This document shows positions 1-13,429 of a stretch of 64,000 nucleotides of DNA, piece after piece. The position numbers and the translations under genes were made by a program. The notes under the pieces were generated by a model that worked only from the letters and a program-made list of their open reading frames with translations, searched no databases and was not told where the DNA came from. Source of the DNA: Hydra vulgaris (taxonomy: Eukaryota; Cnidaria; Hydrozoa; Anthoathecata; Hydridae); assembly GCF_038396675.1 (NCBI RefSeq), contig NC_088931.1, positions 58,434,501-58,498,500 of the forward strand, read 5' to 3'. Within the stretch, counting starts at the first letter, position 1. Every line of letters starts with the position of its first letter.

Positions 1-16
1 ATAATGTATAACTAAA

Positions 17-1919
17 TTGATGTCATTTAAGGATCAGGACCAGGAAAACCGACTAGCAGCCAGATTTATGAGGATGAAGATAATGAACTTCTTAAATCTC
101 AATTCTTTTTTGACAATAATGAACATAAGTTCTCTCAAAACGCATGCTGTGAATAGTCAAGAGTTGCTCTCGGTGAAAAAAAAATGTTACATGTTCAAAA
201 AACAGTAAAGTTAAGTATTACAAGGACTTTAAATAAAGATCCTGATCAGTTACGTCAAGATGATTCCTTTAATAAGTTATATGAGGAAGTTAAATGAAAA
301 GCAAATGATATGGATATACTTTTAGGAAAAATTAAAGAAAAAATCTTAACTTTCAAATGGAATCATAAAATTTAATTACTACTGATTCCAATACCTTGGT
401 CTAACAAATGTATAGAAAAAGAATTTAGTTTTACTAATTATATGGTGCAGACATGCAAACTGCTGCTGAAAAATGGCATTTTATCTTTCCCTGAAAAAAA
501 AAGGTAAAGGATATGTCTCATTTGTAATTATGTGCATTTACTGTATGCTAAATTTAAAATCAGTTATCCTGATATAAAAACTTGTTTTTCTCACTGCTGT
601 TCAAATTGTGCATTACAGTGTGAGCATCTGGTTGATGATAAGTGCAGTTGAATAATCCAAGGTTTATCATAAACTTATTGATTTATTTCTAGTAGGGCTA
701 ACAAGAATTGCATATTAAATTGTAGCCAATGTGTCCAGAAGATTTTATATTAAGACATTATCTTGAAAATGAATTCTACTCTCAAGAAGATATTGATGAA
801 GATCATGGTTATTGTATGGATTACAAACAATGGAAGACAACAGACCGATCTGTGCTAGTAAGTCTAACAGAAATCAAGTAGCTTAACTAATACTTTAATA
901 AATAAGTTACAAAAACTTACTGTTCACTTTTACATTGCAAAACATTCATACATTGCTGATTTTTTATAGAAATTAAAAAATGAGTTAAGTAGTACTGAGG
1001 TCATTGTCCTTTGTGATTTTTCAGAAAATTATGAGTTTGTTGTACAAGACGAAGTACAAATTTTTCACTGGAACAAAATTCAAGCAACATTGCAGCGTAC
1101 AGTAGCTTATTATAAAGTAAATAATATCCTTAATGTGATTCAATATGTTTTATCTCAGATGATTTACTGCATGGTGTAGATATGGTATATTATGCAATGA
1201 AGTTATCAATGGAGCATATTAAAAGCAATATTTCTTATCAAATAGAAACTGTTTATTACTTTTCAGATAAGTGTGCTGGCCAGAACAAAATTGCAAACAC
1301 TTCATAGATATATGCCACCATGGGCAAGATTTTGCTATGAAATGTACATGGTTTTTCTTTGCAACAAGTCATTGTAAATCAGCCTATGATGGTTTTGGTG
1401 GTATTGTTTAAAGAATAACTTCAATTGCTAGCCTTCATTGAGCAACAACAAATCATACTTACAGCATCTGGAATGTTTTGTTTTTTAACCAAAATGAAAT
1501 CATAGGAATTAGTTTTTGATAGGTATCTAAGGAGTCAAACATGATAACTCAAATTAAAATTTTTTTCAAAGATTTTAAACAATAACGTTGAAACTTTAAT
1601 AATCTCATCAGTTTTTCAAACTGATGAGATTATTAAAGATTGCTTGCCTGATATAAGTATTGAAATGCTTGCATGTTTGATTTATAATGACAACCCATAG
1701 ATTGGACTAGTGGAGGATATTGATGTTGAAATTAAAGACTTTCAAGTTAGATTCATGCATCCATTTTACCCTTCAAGTTCATATTGCAAGCCTTCTAGAG
1801 TTGGTGTGTGCTGGGTTCCATCAACAAACTTATTCTTAATGATTAATATTCCAACAATTGTCAAAGGAAGACAATACAAAATCAGTGCAATTAATCATCA
1901 AAGCATTAAAGAAAGCTGA
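17..1919 (+). pseudogene. decayed transposase-like gene of a repetitive invertebrate family
   Basis: No intact reading frame remains, but protein-like islands follow one another on the plus strand in different frames. One lies near 300-510 (DMDILLGKIKEKI, then an EF-SFTNYMV-like stretch). One lies near 727-856 (EDFILRHYLENEFYSQEDID). One lies near 970-1115 (VIVLCDFSENYEFVVQDEVQ, then HWNKIQATLQ). One lies near 1260-1410 (YYFSDKCAGQNK). The last is an open stretch at 1710-1919 (VRFMHPFYPSSSYCKPSR, then VCWVPS). The order DFSENY, then FSD-GxGQ, then a C-terminal FMHP/W-P/CWVP block is one I recall from multicopy, transposon-associated proteins of cnidarians and other invertebrates. I cannot assign a superfamily name. 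Stops such as those around 296 and 1300 rule out function. The 18-bp-arm hairpin at 1594-1638 lies inside it. Confidence 0.5.
1594..1638. repeat. perfect 18-bp-arm hairpin
   Basis: The arms 1594-1611 and 1621-1638 (CTTTAATAATCTCATCAG and its reverse complement) flank a 9-nt T-rich loop. It lies inside the decayed gene and is probably a local inverted duplication. Confidence 0.6.
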
Positions 1920-2096
1920 GTTAACTTTAAACTGGAGAACTAATTTTTTATAAAGCTGTTAAAGATTGTTAATTCTTATTGCCTTATTTTAATTTTTTTT
2001 ATTACATTTTAATTTTTTTTAATTACAATTTAATCATTTCCATGGTTTATTTTGGAATTTCAATATTTTAAGGGTTTAGAAATATAAAACATTAAA

Positions 2097-2790
2097 TGCA
2101 AATTAATCTGATTTAAAAAAGATTACCCTTGCAGTTTTTTTGTTCTATGGCATTTGTTATATATAGAACATTAGAAAAAAACTTTATAATCATGTCTTTC
2201 AGGCATCTCAAGATAAACATATTTTGTACGAGGCATCAAAAAATTTACAAAAAACTTTACATTATTTTAAAGCTGAATTTTCATATAAAAGCTTCAATTC
2301 TTTAGTATTTTAGCCATCATACTCGATTTCCTCTCCCTAAAATAATGTTGTAAATCGAAAATCCTTCATTAAGCATAAAGGTTGTATAAAGAAAAGATCT
2401 TCAATGTGAAATGCAACAAGTTTATATATTAGAACTGTATGTGAGATTCTAAAATCTTTTTAAAACAATGCAAAAATTAATGTATATAATTTTTTTTTTC
2501 ATTATTAAATAACAACTTTTTTAAATTTTTTTATAAAACTTTTAATGCAAATAAATCAGATTCAAAAAAGAAAACCCCTGCAGTTTTTTGTAATAAGGAG
2601 TTTGTTATATATAGAACCATAGGAAAAAATTTCATAATCATATCTTTTAGACATCTCAAGATACACTTTTTTTAGTACATGGCATCAAAAAACTTATAAA
2701 AAGTGTTACACCATTTTGAAATTGAATTTTCATAAAGAAGTTTTAATTTTTTACGTATCATTTTTGAGTTCTTCTCTCTAAAAAATAGTT
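2097..2790 (+). repeat. diverged direct duplication, two ~250-bp copies
   Basis: About 250 bp beginning at 2097 (TGCAAATTAATCTGATT) recurs in the same orientation from 2546 (TGCAAATAAATCAGATT). The shared order is: CTGCAGTTTTTT-like tract, TTTGTTATATATAGAAC, CATCTCAAGATA, GGCATCAAAAAA, GAATTTTCATA, and a CTCTCCCTAAA/CTCTCTCTAAA end. By eye the copies differ at roughly a quarter of sites. About 200 bp of unrelated AT-rich sequence separates them. This is either an old tandem duplication or two copies of an unclassified interspersed repeat. Confidence 0.65.
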
Positions 2791-3502
2791 AGGTACAAAT
2801 TTTCAACACTATTGAGCAAGTACTTAATAAGTTAAACCTAATTGTGTTATGTAATTAGCTAAAAAAAGAAAAACAGCACAAATTATACAAATATATTTTA
2901 CAGATGGCAATTTATATTTTCACTTTCCTCTTTAAAAACAAAAACAAATAAAATATAGGAAAATCATTCATTTTAATGTCAACTTTAATTTTTCTATTTT
3001 TTTTTTGCTTTGCTTTATCTAATTTGTTGCTGAAAAAAACAACCACTCTAAAGAAACAAAAATAAAAACAGTACACAAATTATTTATACTATTTTTTTTT
3101 CTTTCTATTTAAGTTTATTTTTATTTCCTATTTTGTTAGTTTTGCTTTCTGTTTTTAAAACTTTTTCTGCAACACTTAATATTTATTATATTAATTATTA
3201 CTTGCAAACAGTCGTGACCAAGCTGTCTACAATAAAATACTTATGTGTGGTCATACAAAACGAAAAACTGCATACATTTCCAGGAAAGGCTTGAATTTTA
3301 CAACGTGTTTTAATGTTTTTAGAAATTTTAAGATTATTTTAAAATTCTATTTAAAAAAGTTTGTTATAGTATATAAGATATATATAGGATATAAGATATA
3401 TAGTATATCTTTATATATGTTATGTATATAATATTTATTGAACTTCAAAAATGTTTTATTTTGTATTTTAAAGAATCAAAAATAATAAAAATAAAAAATG
3501 TT

Positions 3503-3577
3503 GAAGGGCAAGGATTTGAAGCATTGCGATGCACTTTAGAAATGCTGTTCGCTAACCACTTTGGCCATTAAGGTGTA
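3503..3577 (-). other. tRNA-like sequence (tRNA relic or SINE head)
   Basis: On the minus strand the sequence contains TGGCCAAAGTGGTTAGCG, which fits the internal A-box (TRGYNNARNGG). About 40 nt further on is GCTTCAAATCCTTGCC, which fits a B-box (GGTTCRANTCC). The spacing suits a tRNA body, but I could not fold convincing acceptor and anticodon stems. I therefore call it tRNA-derived rather than a working tRNA. Confidence 0.4.
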
Positions 3578-5537
3578 TTAGTGTAAAGTCAGTTTTCTAA
3601 GTTTGAAATTTAATGCACACAGAAAGCGCTGACAGGATAGTCATTTTTAAGTTAGCCTGCGCAATTTAAGGATTTCGTTTTTTTCTGCTATTTAAATTAA
3701 AATAAAAATAGCAAAAAATGCTTTGAATAAATACTAGAATAATTTTTAAAAAAAAAACTAGTGTAAAAATGTAATTTTTTATAAAAGTTGTTTAAATAAA
3801 CAAAGACCTTAATTAAATAAAATCTTTTAAAAAAATCTTTACTTAAAAAAAGAAATGAAATCTTAAAGAGAAAAAAATAAAAAAACTCAACTAAAACTCA
3901 ATTATAAAACACAAAAAATAAAACGCTAAAATAATCTAAATCAGGTTTGTAATTACGTTTGGAATAATAAACTTAGCATATTTTATATTTACTCATGTTT
4001 TGACAATATTATGAGAAACTTTTTTGAATTAAGTAACAATTTCTATCAATTGTTATTTAAATGCACACATTAATTTAAAATTATAGCATTTTTTTATTTT
4101 TTTTTACTAATTTAAAAATAAAAAATTTTCATATTTAACACACTAATGAATAACAATGCACACAAAAAAAAGATATTAAACTCTTTTTTAAGCAATTTCA
4201 TACTTTGTTTAAACATACATTAATTTAACATTAAAAAATTCATAATTATAAATAAATAAGAAAAAAAAACTCTGTATAACATTCATTAATACTTTATATA
4301 AAAAATCATTACCATTGACTAAAAGCGCTTCAATAATAAAAAAAACATTAAGATTGAAGTTATTTAACTGTAATGGCTTTCAAAAACATTTGTCATTTTT
4401 TTTCAAGAACTTTTTCATCTTTTAGAGCATATAAATTTTAATGAATTTTATACAAAGTTTATTTAAAAGCATATGATTGTCTAAAAAAGATATATTGCAA
4501 AATCAAATTAATTTTTTTTTAATAACATTTACTATAAAAAATTTAATTTTATATTAAAAAACAGAATTTATACAATATAAATAGAAAAAATATATACAAC
4601 TTTCATCAATACTTGAAACAAAAACTTTATCAGTAATCTGTTACTTTATTTAAAAACGTTTTGCTTATATAGAAACAATAGTAAGGATAAAAGGTTCAAT
4701 GTTTTTTTATTTTTAATGTATAATTATAGCATATAAATATAATATGAAAACGATTTTATTCAGCACATTTTTAAAATGTTAAGCCATGGTCAAAAAAAAT
4801 TTTGTTTGCATGGTCAAAAAAATTTGTTTGCATATAATGGCATGCGATCACAAGCCTTCCTGTATCAGTATGATATAATAAATGTGCTTAATAATAACTA
4901 TAAATGTATTTAACATGAATGTATTTAACAAAGCATAAATCAAATACTCTATTTATACTGACAACAAAATACATTTAATTATTATTGAGGTTACTCTTTT
5001 TTTTTTTTATTCTTATTATAAAATGTTGTCATATTGTTAAATTGTTTGTTATTTTAAACAAAACTATAATAATGATTTCAGTTTCATTTAAAGGTATTAA
5101 GTTTTTGTAAGTTACTACTCCACAACATGTGAGGATCATAGTTTATAAATATACATTTATATATGCAGCATTAGATGCACACTGATGATATCATACTAAA
5201 AGAGATAGATGCAAGGGGCGTAAGTACATACATTAACTATCTTACAGACTGTTGCCGCATGGGCATGGCATGGGGAAGCAGTCTTCTCTTTCATTATTTT
5301 TCGTTAATTTTCTTCCTTTTTTGAATAATTTAAACACTACATTCCTAATATATTCAACATACCCCATAAGAATACAGACTATAATCATTGTTAAGACGCT
5401 TATCATTAATTTTGATCACTCAAATTACAATAACTTTGCTTCTAACTGGGCTAGAAACATAAATTTGTTATCTATTTGATAATTATGTGCAGCATTTGAT
5501 GACCTCTTTTACCTAAACATACTTTAAAGTCAAAATA

Positions 5538-5715
<178 letters not shown>

Positions 5716-6062
5716 GTTATATAAAATCTGTAATAGGTCAGTTTAGCACTTGGAGCTTAGTTTTCTTTTTCACCTCAAACATAAAGATATCTTTAGACTT
5801 TAATATAAACCAAATGTAATCGAAGCCACTTACTAAGATTGAATAAATAATTATTAACTTTCACTTTAACACTCAAAAATTATTAACAATTTTGAAATGG
5901 ATTTATTCGCCTTCGGATACTCCGTGGAGGCTGATGGCCCGCATTTTAAACGAGGACCATCAAAAGGTAGCATGATGGGAAATAAGCTATTTATTATTCA
6001 TCGAGTTTTATAGAATAGCTCCGACGCGCACAAACACGCATCATTCAGCAGGCTCTTTATTT

Positions 6063-6250
6063 GAAAACTTTTTTTTTTTTTTTTCTGTTCTTTATTACAT
6101 GAAAATTTTTATACAAATATATAAAGTTAAAAAGTTTACAATTGGAGATTATTTTAATATAATGATAGAAATTAAATTAAAAAAAATAATGCGGAAACTC
6201 AAAGAAGACTTAGAGGTCTTGTTATGAGAACCGCTAAATTTAACGCGTCA
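6063..6250 (-). mobile_element. probable truncated LINE 3' end (minus strand)
   Basis: A T-run at 6068-6085 (a poly-A tail on the minus strand) is followed by AAAAATAATGCGGAAACTC near 6182. That closely resembles AAAAAGAATGCGGAGACTC at about 47403, which lies downstream of the minus-strand LINE RT gene in this window. This suggests a 5'-truncated relative of that LINE. The similarity is short, so the call is tentative. Confidence 0.35.
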
Positions 6251-7396
6251 ATAAAAATTTATATAAGTCAACGCCGTTAATGCATGTTCTGGAAAATACA
6301 CGAATTTTGCGTTTTTACAAAAAGGTTATGTTTCACTGCATTTTTTTATCCCAAATAATTTATTTTTTTTACTTTTTTTTTTCCCCGAGCGCTATAATGT
6401 GCCTAAAATCAAACAAATTTAACTTTTTTTTAAATTACTAAAGTTTAGATATAAAATTTTGCTTTATTGTCGATGAACCATATTTTGGTATAAAATGGTG
6501 CTGCTCTCAACGAAGATAAAACATTAAATTGAGAAAACAACTTTTTCAAACAAGTTTTAAGTTATATATTTAATTTCTAACCAGTCATATGTCTGCAAGC
6601 ATATTAAAGGTCAAAAAAAATTAGTTATTTCAAGTTTAAAATCTATTTTTTCCATTTTATATGAAAGTTTTTATTAATTTGAGTGTAAAGAACACACAAA
6701 TTGGCATACGACCAGTTAGACTTTTAAAGTTAAACCTCTTAATGTTTATTTAAAAATCTAAGCCCAAAATTTAAACATTACTGTGATATGAACCACCCCT
6801 ATTTTATAATGCCATAAAACTATTTTACTAAAATTCCGGTCTTTAAATTACCATAGATTAATGTAAACATGTAAAATAGCGGGCAGTATATAAATTTACT
6901 TAACCAAATTTAGAATACAAGTGAACAACATATTTATAATAAAATTAACTCAATCTTTTGTTATGTCAGAGCTGTCTATTGCTGATCCTTTAACTTGCGG
7001 TTTCTCTAAAGTTGCAGTATATATAGCTTTAACTGAAAAACATAGAATCAAACATTTAGTAAAAGAAAATTATAAAGTTTTTAGATCAAGAGTGCTAAAT
7101 CATCAATACAAAATTTATATTGAAAAAAATCCTACATTTCACTTTAATCTTAAACAAACAAAAAAAAAGGCCCGGTTATTGTTAAACATTTGAAAAACTT
7201 AGGGAAGACCAGGTCAAAATTGTCTTTGAAAGGTATTTTGCTTACCTTTTCCAAAGAAAGATTTAATAATTTAAGAAGCTCAAAAATGCTTCATAGCCAT
7301 TTTTAACTGTCAAGGATGCATAGCTAACAAAAGATTAAAATTAGTGTTAGAATAATTTCCTGTCAAATGTAAAAGGTTCAAATATAAAGCAGATAA

Positions 7397-7444
7397 AAGA
7401 GGAAGAGAGAGAGAGAGTGAGAGAGAGAATGTACTCTCTCTCAC
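7397..7444. repeat. GA/CT simple-repeat hairpin
   Basis: A run of GAGAGAGTGAGAGAGAGA is followed at once by its reverse complement (CTCTCTCTCACT), so it can fold back on itself. Confidence 0.7.
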
Positions 7445-7956
7445 TTTGTTTTACATATATAATATATATATATAACATAAAGTATAATAAAAATTTAACT
7501 TTTTTATGGCATTTGGTGTTCCTGTATCATTAAGCAATAGAGATAAGCTCCGCCTAACCCATAGTTTTAAAACACAAAAAAAAGAAGAATATTAGAACTA
7601 TCACCTATAAAAAATTTAAGTCATGTACAAAAAAATGAGTTGGTTAAAATAATAATAACTTTAAAACAGATTTGAGTTAAGTCAATATCTATAATTACAG
7701 CGTCATTATGTTAAATTTAGGACTCGCATAAGTCATTAGTTCATTCAGTGACCCCTGGGTGAAGTAGTATTTAGGGATTTTTCTACATAAACCAAATAAA
7801 GAATCTAATAACACCTAATAAATATCAAATTGAGGAAAATTTAACTAACACCATTATAGTTCTTACCAGCTCAAATAATCATTAACTACAAATGATGTAT
7901 GCATTTTTTATAATTTGAACAATATACACATTAATTACATGCAACAGATGGCCTTG

Positions 7957-8175
7957 CCCAGTGAAAAAAAAAACCGCGTCCCACATGGGTTCCGCGTGGG
8001 TTCCGTGTGGGATTGATGGGATTTATGTGGGACGGATTTTCCCATGTGGTATCCGTATGGAAATTTGTCACCTTAAACCCATGTGGGTAATCCCACATGG
8101 GTTACATGTGGGAACCATATGGTATTTACACACATGGGAAATCCCACGTGGGTTTCCTGTGGGATTTGCATGGGA
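7957..8175. repeat. 5' subterminal CCCACATGGG-type repeat cluster of P copy 1
   Basis: Variants of a short palindromic word (CCCACATGGG, CCCATGTGG, ACATGTGGG, CCCACGTGGG) recur at least eight times in about 200 bp. The same family of words fills the other end of the element (13720-13960) and both other copies. Such subterminal repeats are commonly transposase-binding sites, but that role is inferred here. Confidence 0.7.
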
Positions 8176-9260
8176 ATTAATTTAAAAGCTGGAAACTAAA
8201 AAAAAATTTTTAAATCGACATTGCATTGCGTTACGTTTATATTGTGTGAAAATATTTTATATTAATAAAGGGAATGGCAAGCAAGTACGTAAGTACCACG
8301 AATAATGTTTATCTTTCTTTATAGAAATAAGATTAAGATTTGTGCAAATAGACTTATTATTAGGATAATATAATAGTTATTTGAATATATATCTTGAGTA
8401 AATTATTTGCAAACAATTAACTGATGCAAGTTGAAATGTTGTCAAAAACCAATCTTGCATGCATGGGACACTGCAGTGTCCCACAAAGAAATGCAGGTTT
8501 GAAAGTCAAAGAATTCCCTATTTTCTTTATTAAAAAAAGAAAAAAATAGGATAGAGATGGGTTTCTGTAACTTTTTTTATGCTCCAAAACTTTTATATTT
8601 AGATATAATAAGGTCCTTAAGACTTAAGGGACTTACGAACTACATTGAGGAACAAAAACAGTATATTTACAGAAACTTTTCAATTTTTAATATGGAGTAC
8701 CACAGTGTTATTGAAAATAAAGCCTCTGGGTCCAGTTTTCAAAGTAATATGATCTAAGTAATGTTTAAATAAAATATTATGCTTTAAAATGCATATAGTT
8801 ATACATATAACTCCTGATAGTTAACTATATGTATAACTAGTTATACTTATAATTATTATTAATATATAAAATATACATAAACTTATTTTTTAAGGTTATG
8901 CTTGAACAAATTAGTACCCATTAATTCAAATTCAAGATTTAGTTAAATTCAAGTTAATGTTCTTATTTATTAATTGTTTTTGTTAATTTTATATTTATTT
9001 GTTCAAATTTAACAGTTAGTACTATATTTTACTACAGTAAGAATGTTTATCATTGTTGAACGTGATTTTATTAGTAACTTAATTTTATTTTCAACATATT
9101 TTGACAACACCCTTTATATTTTAAATGATGACAGCTTTACTTTTCTATTGATGTTAAATTTATTACGTTTCAATAACTCAGATTGAATCTTTACTGAATT
9201 ATTGTAAGCTTTGTAGGGGTTTGTTGTATATCAAATGGTGTTGTAAATAAAGTAAAAATA

Positions 9261-9361
<101 letters not shown>

Positions 9362-10363
9362 CATTAAAACAATAAAATTGATACAAATTTTCACTTTAAA
9401 ACGAATACCATTAACATTGTGATGATAATAGCATTAGGAAACTAGTATTTATGTATTATTATTACTATAAAATACTATAAAAATATATGTAATACTATAA
9501 ACAAATAGTTTTTTAATTCATTTTATAAAATGGAGACTGACAACTGATAATTAATGGAAATAAATACAAATTATAAAAATCATGTATTATTACTAAATAC
9601 TATATTAATGTTAGTCTACAAAGTTAAAAACTAGTTTAGAGCATTGTTATTAGTTCTTTTACGATTCGCACTTCCACTTTGTCTCTCAAATTTATAAAAT
9701 AGGTGGTCAAAGCTTGCTCAATAGGTAGGTTCTCAGCATAACAATGCTTTTTTCTTACACTTTCTAAAGAGAAATATGGCAAATTGATTACTTATTTTAC
9801 TTAAATTGTAGGGTCATCTATGCATAATGATGTCAGATGATGACCCGGTTTATTGAACAACTTCACCCTTTATCAAACTCAGTCAATTTTTTGCCATCTC
9901 CCATTGAAAATGATGTCAGTTTTTGTTATCGTATTATGATGGTATATCTGAATTGTTAATATAATATAAAAAATGCATATACCATCAATTTTTTTCTGGT
10001 TCAGTTATACATTTATTCTCAACAGTACTAAAAGTAAAAAAAGAAAAACAAATTGTTCTTTCAGATAAGCAAGCTAATTTCTGAATTTAAATTGTTTTTC
10101 CTATGATCCTCTACAGTTTTAAGCAACAAAAGCAAGAAGTTTTTAGACCACATTGTTGGTTTAAATACCTCTAAAACCTGCTCATAGCTAGCATAAATTG
10201 TTTTACTTTTTTTTAAAATAAAATATTTTACTTTTTTTTTTAATTCAATTTTTTAATTGACATTATTTTGGTCTCAACATCCCCTCCCTATTGTCAATTA
10301 TTGTTAAACTCTCGCTGCCCCTCTATCTACTGGCATCATTTATGGATGATCCCATAGCCTAAA

Positions 10364-10366
<3 letters not shown>

Positions 10367-10437
<71 letters not shown>
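10367..10437. repeat. (TA)n microsatellite
   Basis: Pure TA repeat at the inner edge of the right foldback arm, mirroring the tract at 9262-9360. Confidence 0.95.
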
Positions 10438-10441
<4 letters not shown>

Positions 10442-11771
10442 TTTACTTTATTTACAACACCATTTGAGATACAACAAACCTTTACAAAGCTTACAATAAT
10501 TCAGTTAAAATTCAATCTGAGTTATTGAAACGTAATAAATTTAACATCAATAGAAAAGTAAAGCTGTCATCATTTAAAATGTAAAGGGTGTTGTCAAAAT
10601 ATGTTGAAAATAAAATTATGTTACTAATAAAATCACGTTCAACAATGATAAATATTCTTACTGTAGTAAGAATTAGTACTGGTTAACAAATTTGGACAAA
10701 TAAATATAAAATAGTGAAAAAACAATGAACAAATAACTTGAACTTGAACTAAATCTTGAATTTGAATTAATTGGTTCTAATTTGTTCAAGCATAACCTTA
10801 AAAAATAAGTTTATATAATAAATTTTATGTATAACTAGTTATACATATAGTTAACTATCAGGAGTTATATGTATAACTGCATGCATTTTATAGCATTTTA
10901 TTTAATTTATTATTACTTATTATTTATATATTACTTTAGATCATATTACTTTGAATACTGGACCCAGAGACTTTATTCCCAATAACACTGTGGTACTCCA
11001 GATTAAAAATTGAAAAGTTTCTGTAAATATCCTGTTTTTGTTCGTCAATGTTCGTTAGTCCCTTAAGTTTTATGAACCTTATTATATATAAAGTTAAAAG
11101 TTTTGGAGCCTAAAAAAAGTTACAGAAACCTCCCTATCTCCCTGCTATTTTTTTTTTTTTTTAATAAAGAAAATTTGACTTTCAAACCTGCATTTCTTTG
11201 TGGGACACTGCAGTGTCCCATGCATGCATGCTTGGTTTTTGACAACATTAGAACTTGCATCAGTCAATTGTTTGCAGATAATATACTCAAGAACTATATT
11301 CAAATATCATATGAACATGTTAGAGGATGTTCATATATTTGAACATCACAAATTTAATAATATTGTTGTGATATGTTATATAAATAATTCCATAATAGAT
11401 TATGATATGAAAATAAGATAGGATATGAAGGCAATGATCAAAGAATAAATTTACTTATAGAAATTTAGATGTTTGTTTATTAGTTTCAGAATATTATATT
11501 ATGTGTGACCGCGGCCTTCTATAATAACAGGCCTTGACATCGCGCAAAAAGTTGTTAAACTGAAGGCTAATTCCTAATACTGTGTTTACATTTTCATCTT
11601 TTAACATTAGACGAAAGTTTGTGTTCGCGCTTTTTTAATAAATCTTTAAAATGTGATTGGTTTATAAATTAGATAGCCCAACATCAAGACGATAACGTTG
11701 TAAGGTTCAAGGCGTTAACTTTGTAAGGTAATAATATTGTCAAACTAACGATAAGTTTTTTTAATAATTAA

Positions 11772-12430
11772 AATGCCTTAAAAATGCCTTTAAAATGCTG
11801 TGTATCTCTTTGCAAGTCGAACTATCTCAACTACAACAAAAATATCAATTTATACAACTACAATATCAATTACAACTACAACAAAAATATCAATACTCAA
11901 CTACGACAAAAATATCAATTTATAAATTCCCGAAGAATCTAGAGGAGAGAAAAAGATGTAGTGAAGCTATCCCAAGAACTGGTTTTATTGTTACAGACTA
12001 TACAGCAGTATGTCAACTGCATTGGCCAAATGAAGCACCTTTTGAAAGCAAATATGGGAAGCAACGACCTTTAAACCCACCATCTGTTTTTTAAAATATT
12101 CCGCCTAGTTGTTTAGCCACACCAGCAAGTAAAGTTAGAAAAAATGTAACTTCAAGCGGTTTTCGAAGCATTTTACCAGATGAGTTAAATGATTTTCTAA
12201 AAGAGGATGAAATTATATTTGATGATATTCAATCTTTGTTAAGTGATAATAACAATGTTATTGTTTTCCAGCTTAATAAAAAAAGTGTGCACATACAATC
12301 AAAAATGTACTAACTTGGTCTTTTATTATTTATTTTAGTAATTTTCAATGATTATTCATTTGTAGCTAACCATAATGGCACAATTTGTAATATTTCATAT
12401 TTAGCTGTAAACAAATTAAAAATACAGTTA
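11772..12430 (+). pseudogene. THAP-domain 5' part of a P transposase gene, frameshifted
   Basis: A frame opening at 11785 reads MPLKCCVSLCKSNY, giving the CxxxC start of a C2CH THAP zinc finger. The continuation (YKFPKNLEERKR, then AIPRTGF, then VCQLHWP with the second Cys/His pair, then RPLNPPSVF) is in another frame at about 11922-12092. Between them is a run of near-identical AACTACAACAAAAATATC units, whose expansion displaced the frame and added residues to the finger. An extra T at about 12090 breaks the frame again before the ILPDELNDFLKEDE segment at about 12170. The gene stops aligning at about 12417, where the catalytic part has been deleted. THAP domains are the DNA-binding domains of P-type transposases. 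This copy cannot encode an active protein. Confidence 0.75.
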
Positions 12431-12959
12431 TCTTTCTAATATATAGATATATACTTTGTTATGGTTCTGCTCGTTATTGATACTATTTAATATTACATAA
12501 ATATTCTTAATGAAATTTGAAATACGAAAAGCATGATTATCTTTTAACAATTTTTTGGTTTTCTTTTTATATTTTCGTTTTTACTAGAGATTATTATTAG
12601 AAAACATAGACTTCCATTACACCTTACCTAATATAAAAATATATCAATATAAGTAAAAGTGAAAGTTTAATCGGCCTTCAGTTTTTACGGCATTTTGCGC
12701 GATGGCAAGGCCTGTTATTATAGAAGTCTACATCATTGAAAAAGTAGGTTTTTACATATTTGTTTTTGTTTTTTTGTTTAACTACTTATCCTTATTGATC
12801 ACTTTTTTCAGGATTCTCCTCATGGGTTCAAGCTCATTACGCATAATATGTGTTCAATTACGCATAAACGTTAGTCATTGTAAGTAATAAATTAGGAAAT
12901 AATTATTTGTGAAATATTGTAGTCATTAATGACTTCAAACTGGCTAATAATTAAAATTG

Positions 12960-12960
<1 letters not shown>
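12431..12960. other. 3' non-coding part of P copy 1
   Basis: This AT-rich stretch is colinear with 59480-60020 in copy 2 and, inverted, with about 61866-62360 in copy 3. I see no coding potential in it. Confidence 0.6.
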
Positions 12961-13172
<212 letters not shown>

Positions 13173-13429
13173 TTTTATATATATTTATATTTATATTTTT
13201 TTTTTTAGAAAATGTTTGAAGAAAGTTAGAAGATACTAAAAACCTTGGTATTATACAAGCCGAAGCGATTTAATTAATTCAATTGACAAAAAACGGCGTG
13301 TAAATCGCAAAAGGAAAAATAATATTTTTAATATTCGTTTAGGATGTATTGATTAATAGCATTTATTTTTAAATAAATTCATTTTGCAACACGTTTTTTA
13401 ATTTTATAAAATTTCGTCATAATAGTTTA

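Larger units (their letters stand above)
5714..7956. other. non-coding stretch before the first P element
   Basis: No gene is recognised. It holds the probable LINE 3' end at about 6063-6250 and a small AG/CT hairpin at 7397-7444. The longest frame, 6921-7193 (90 codons), has no motif or homologous look and is not called as a gene. Confidence 0.5.

Noticed and set aside
6921-7193. 90-codon open frame
   Set aside because: It has no motif, no plausible exon neighbours and AT-driven composition. It is not supportable as a gene.
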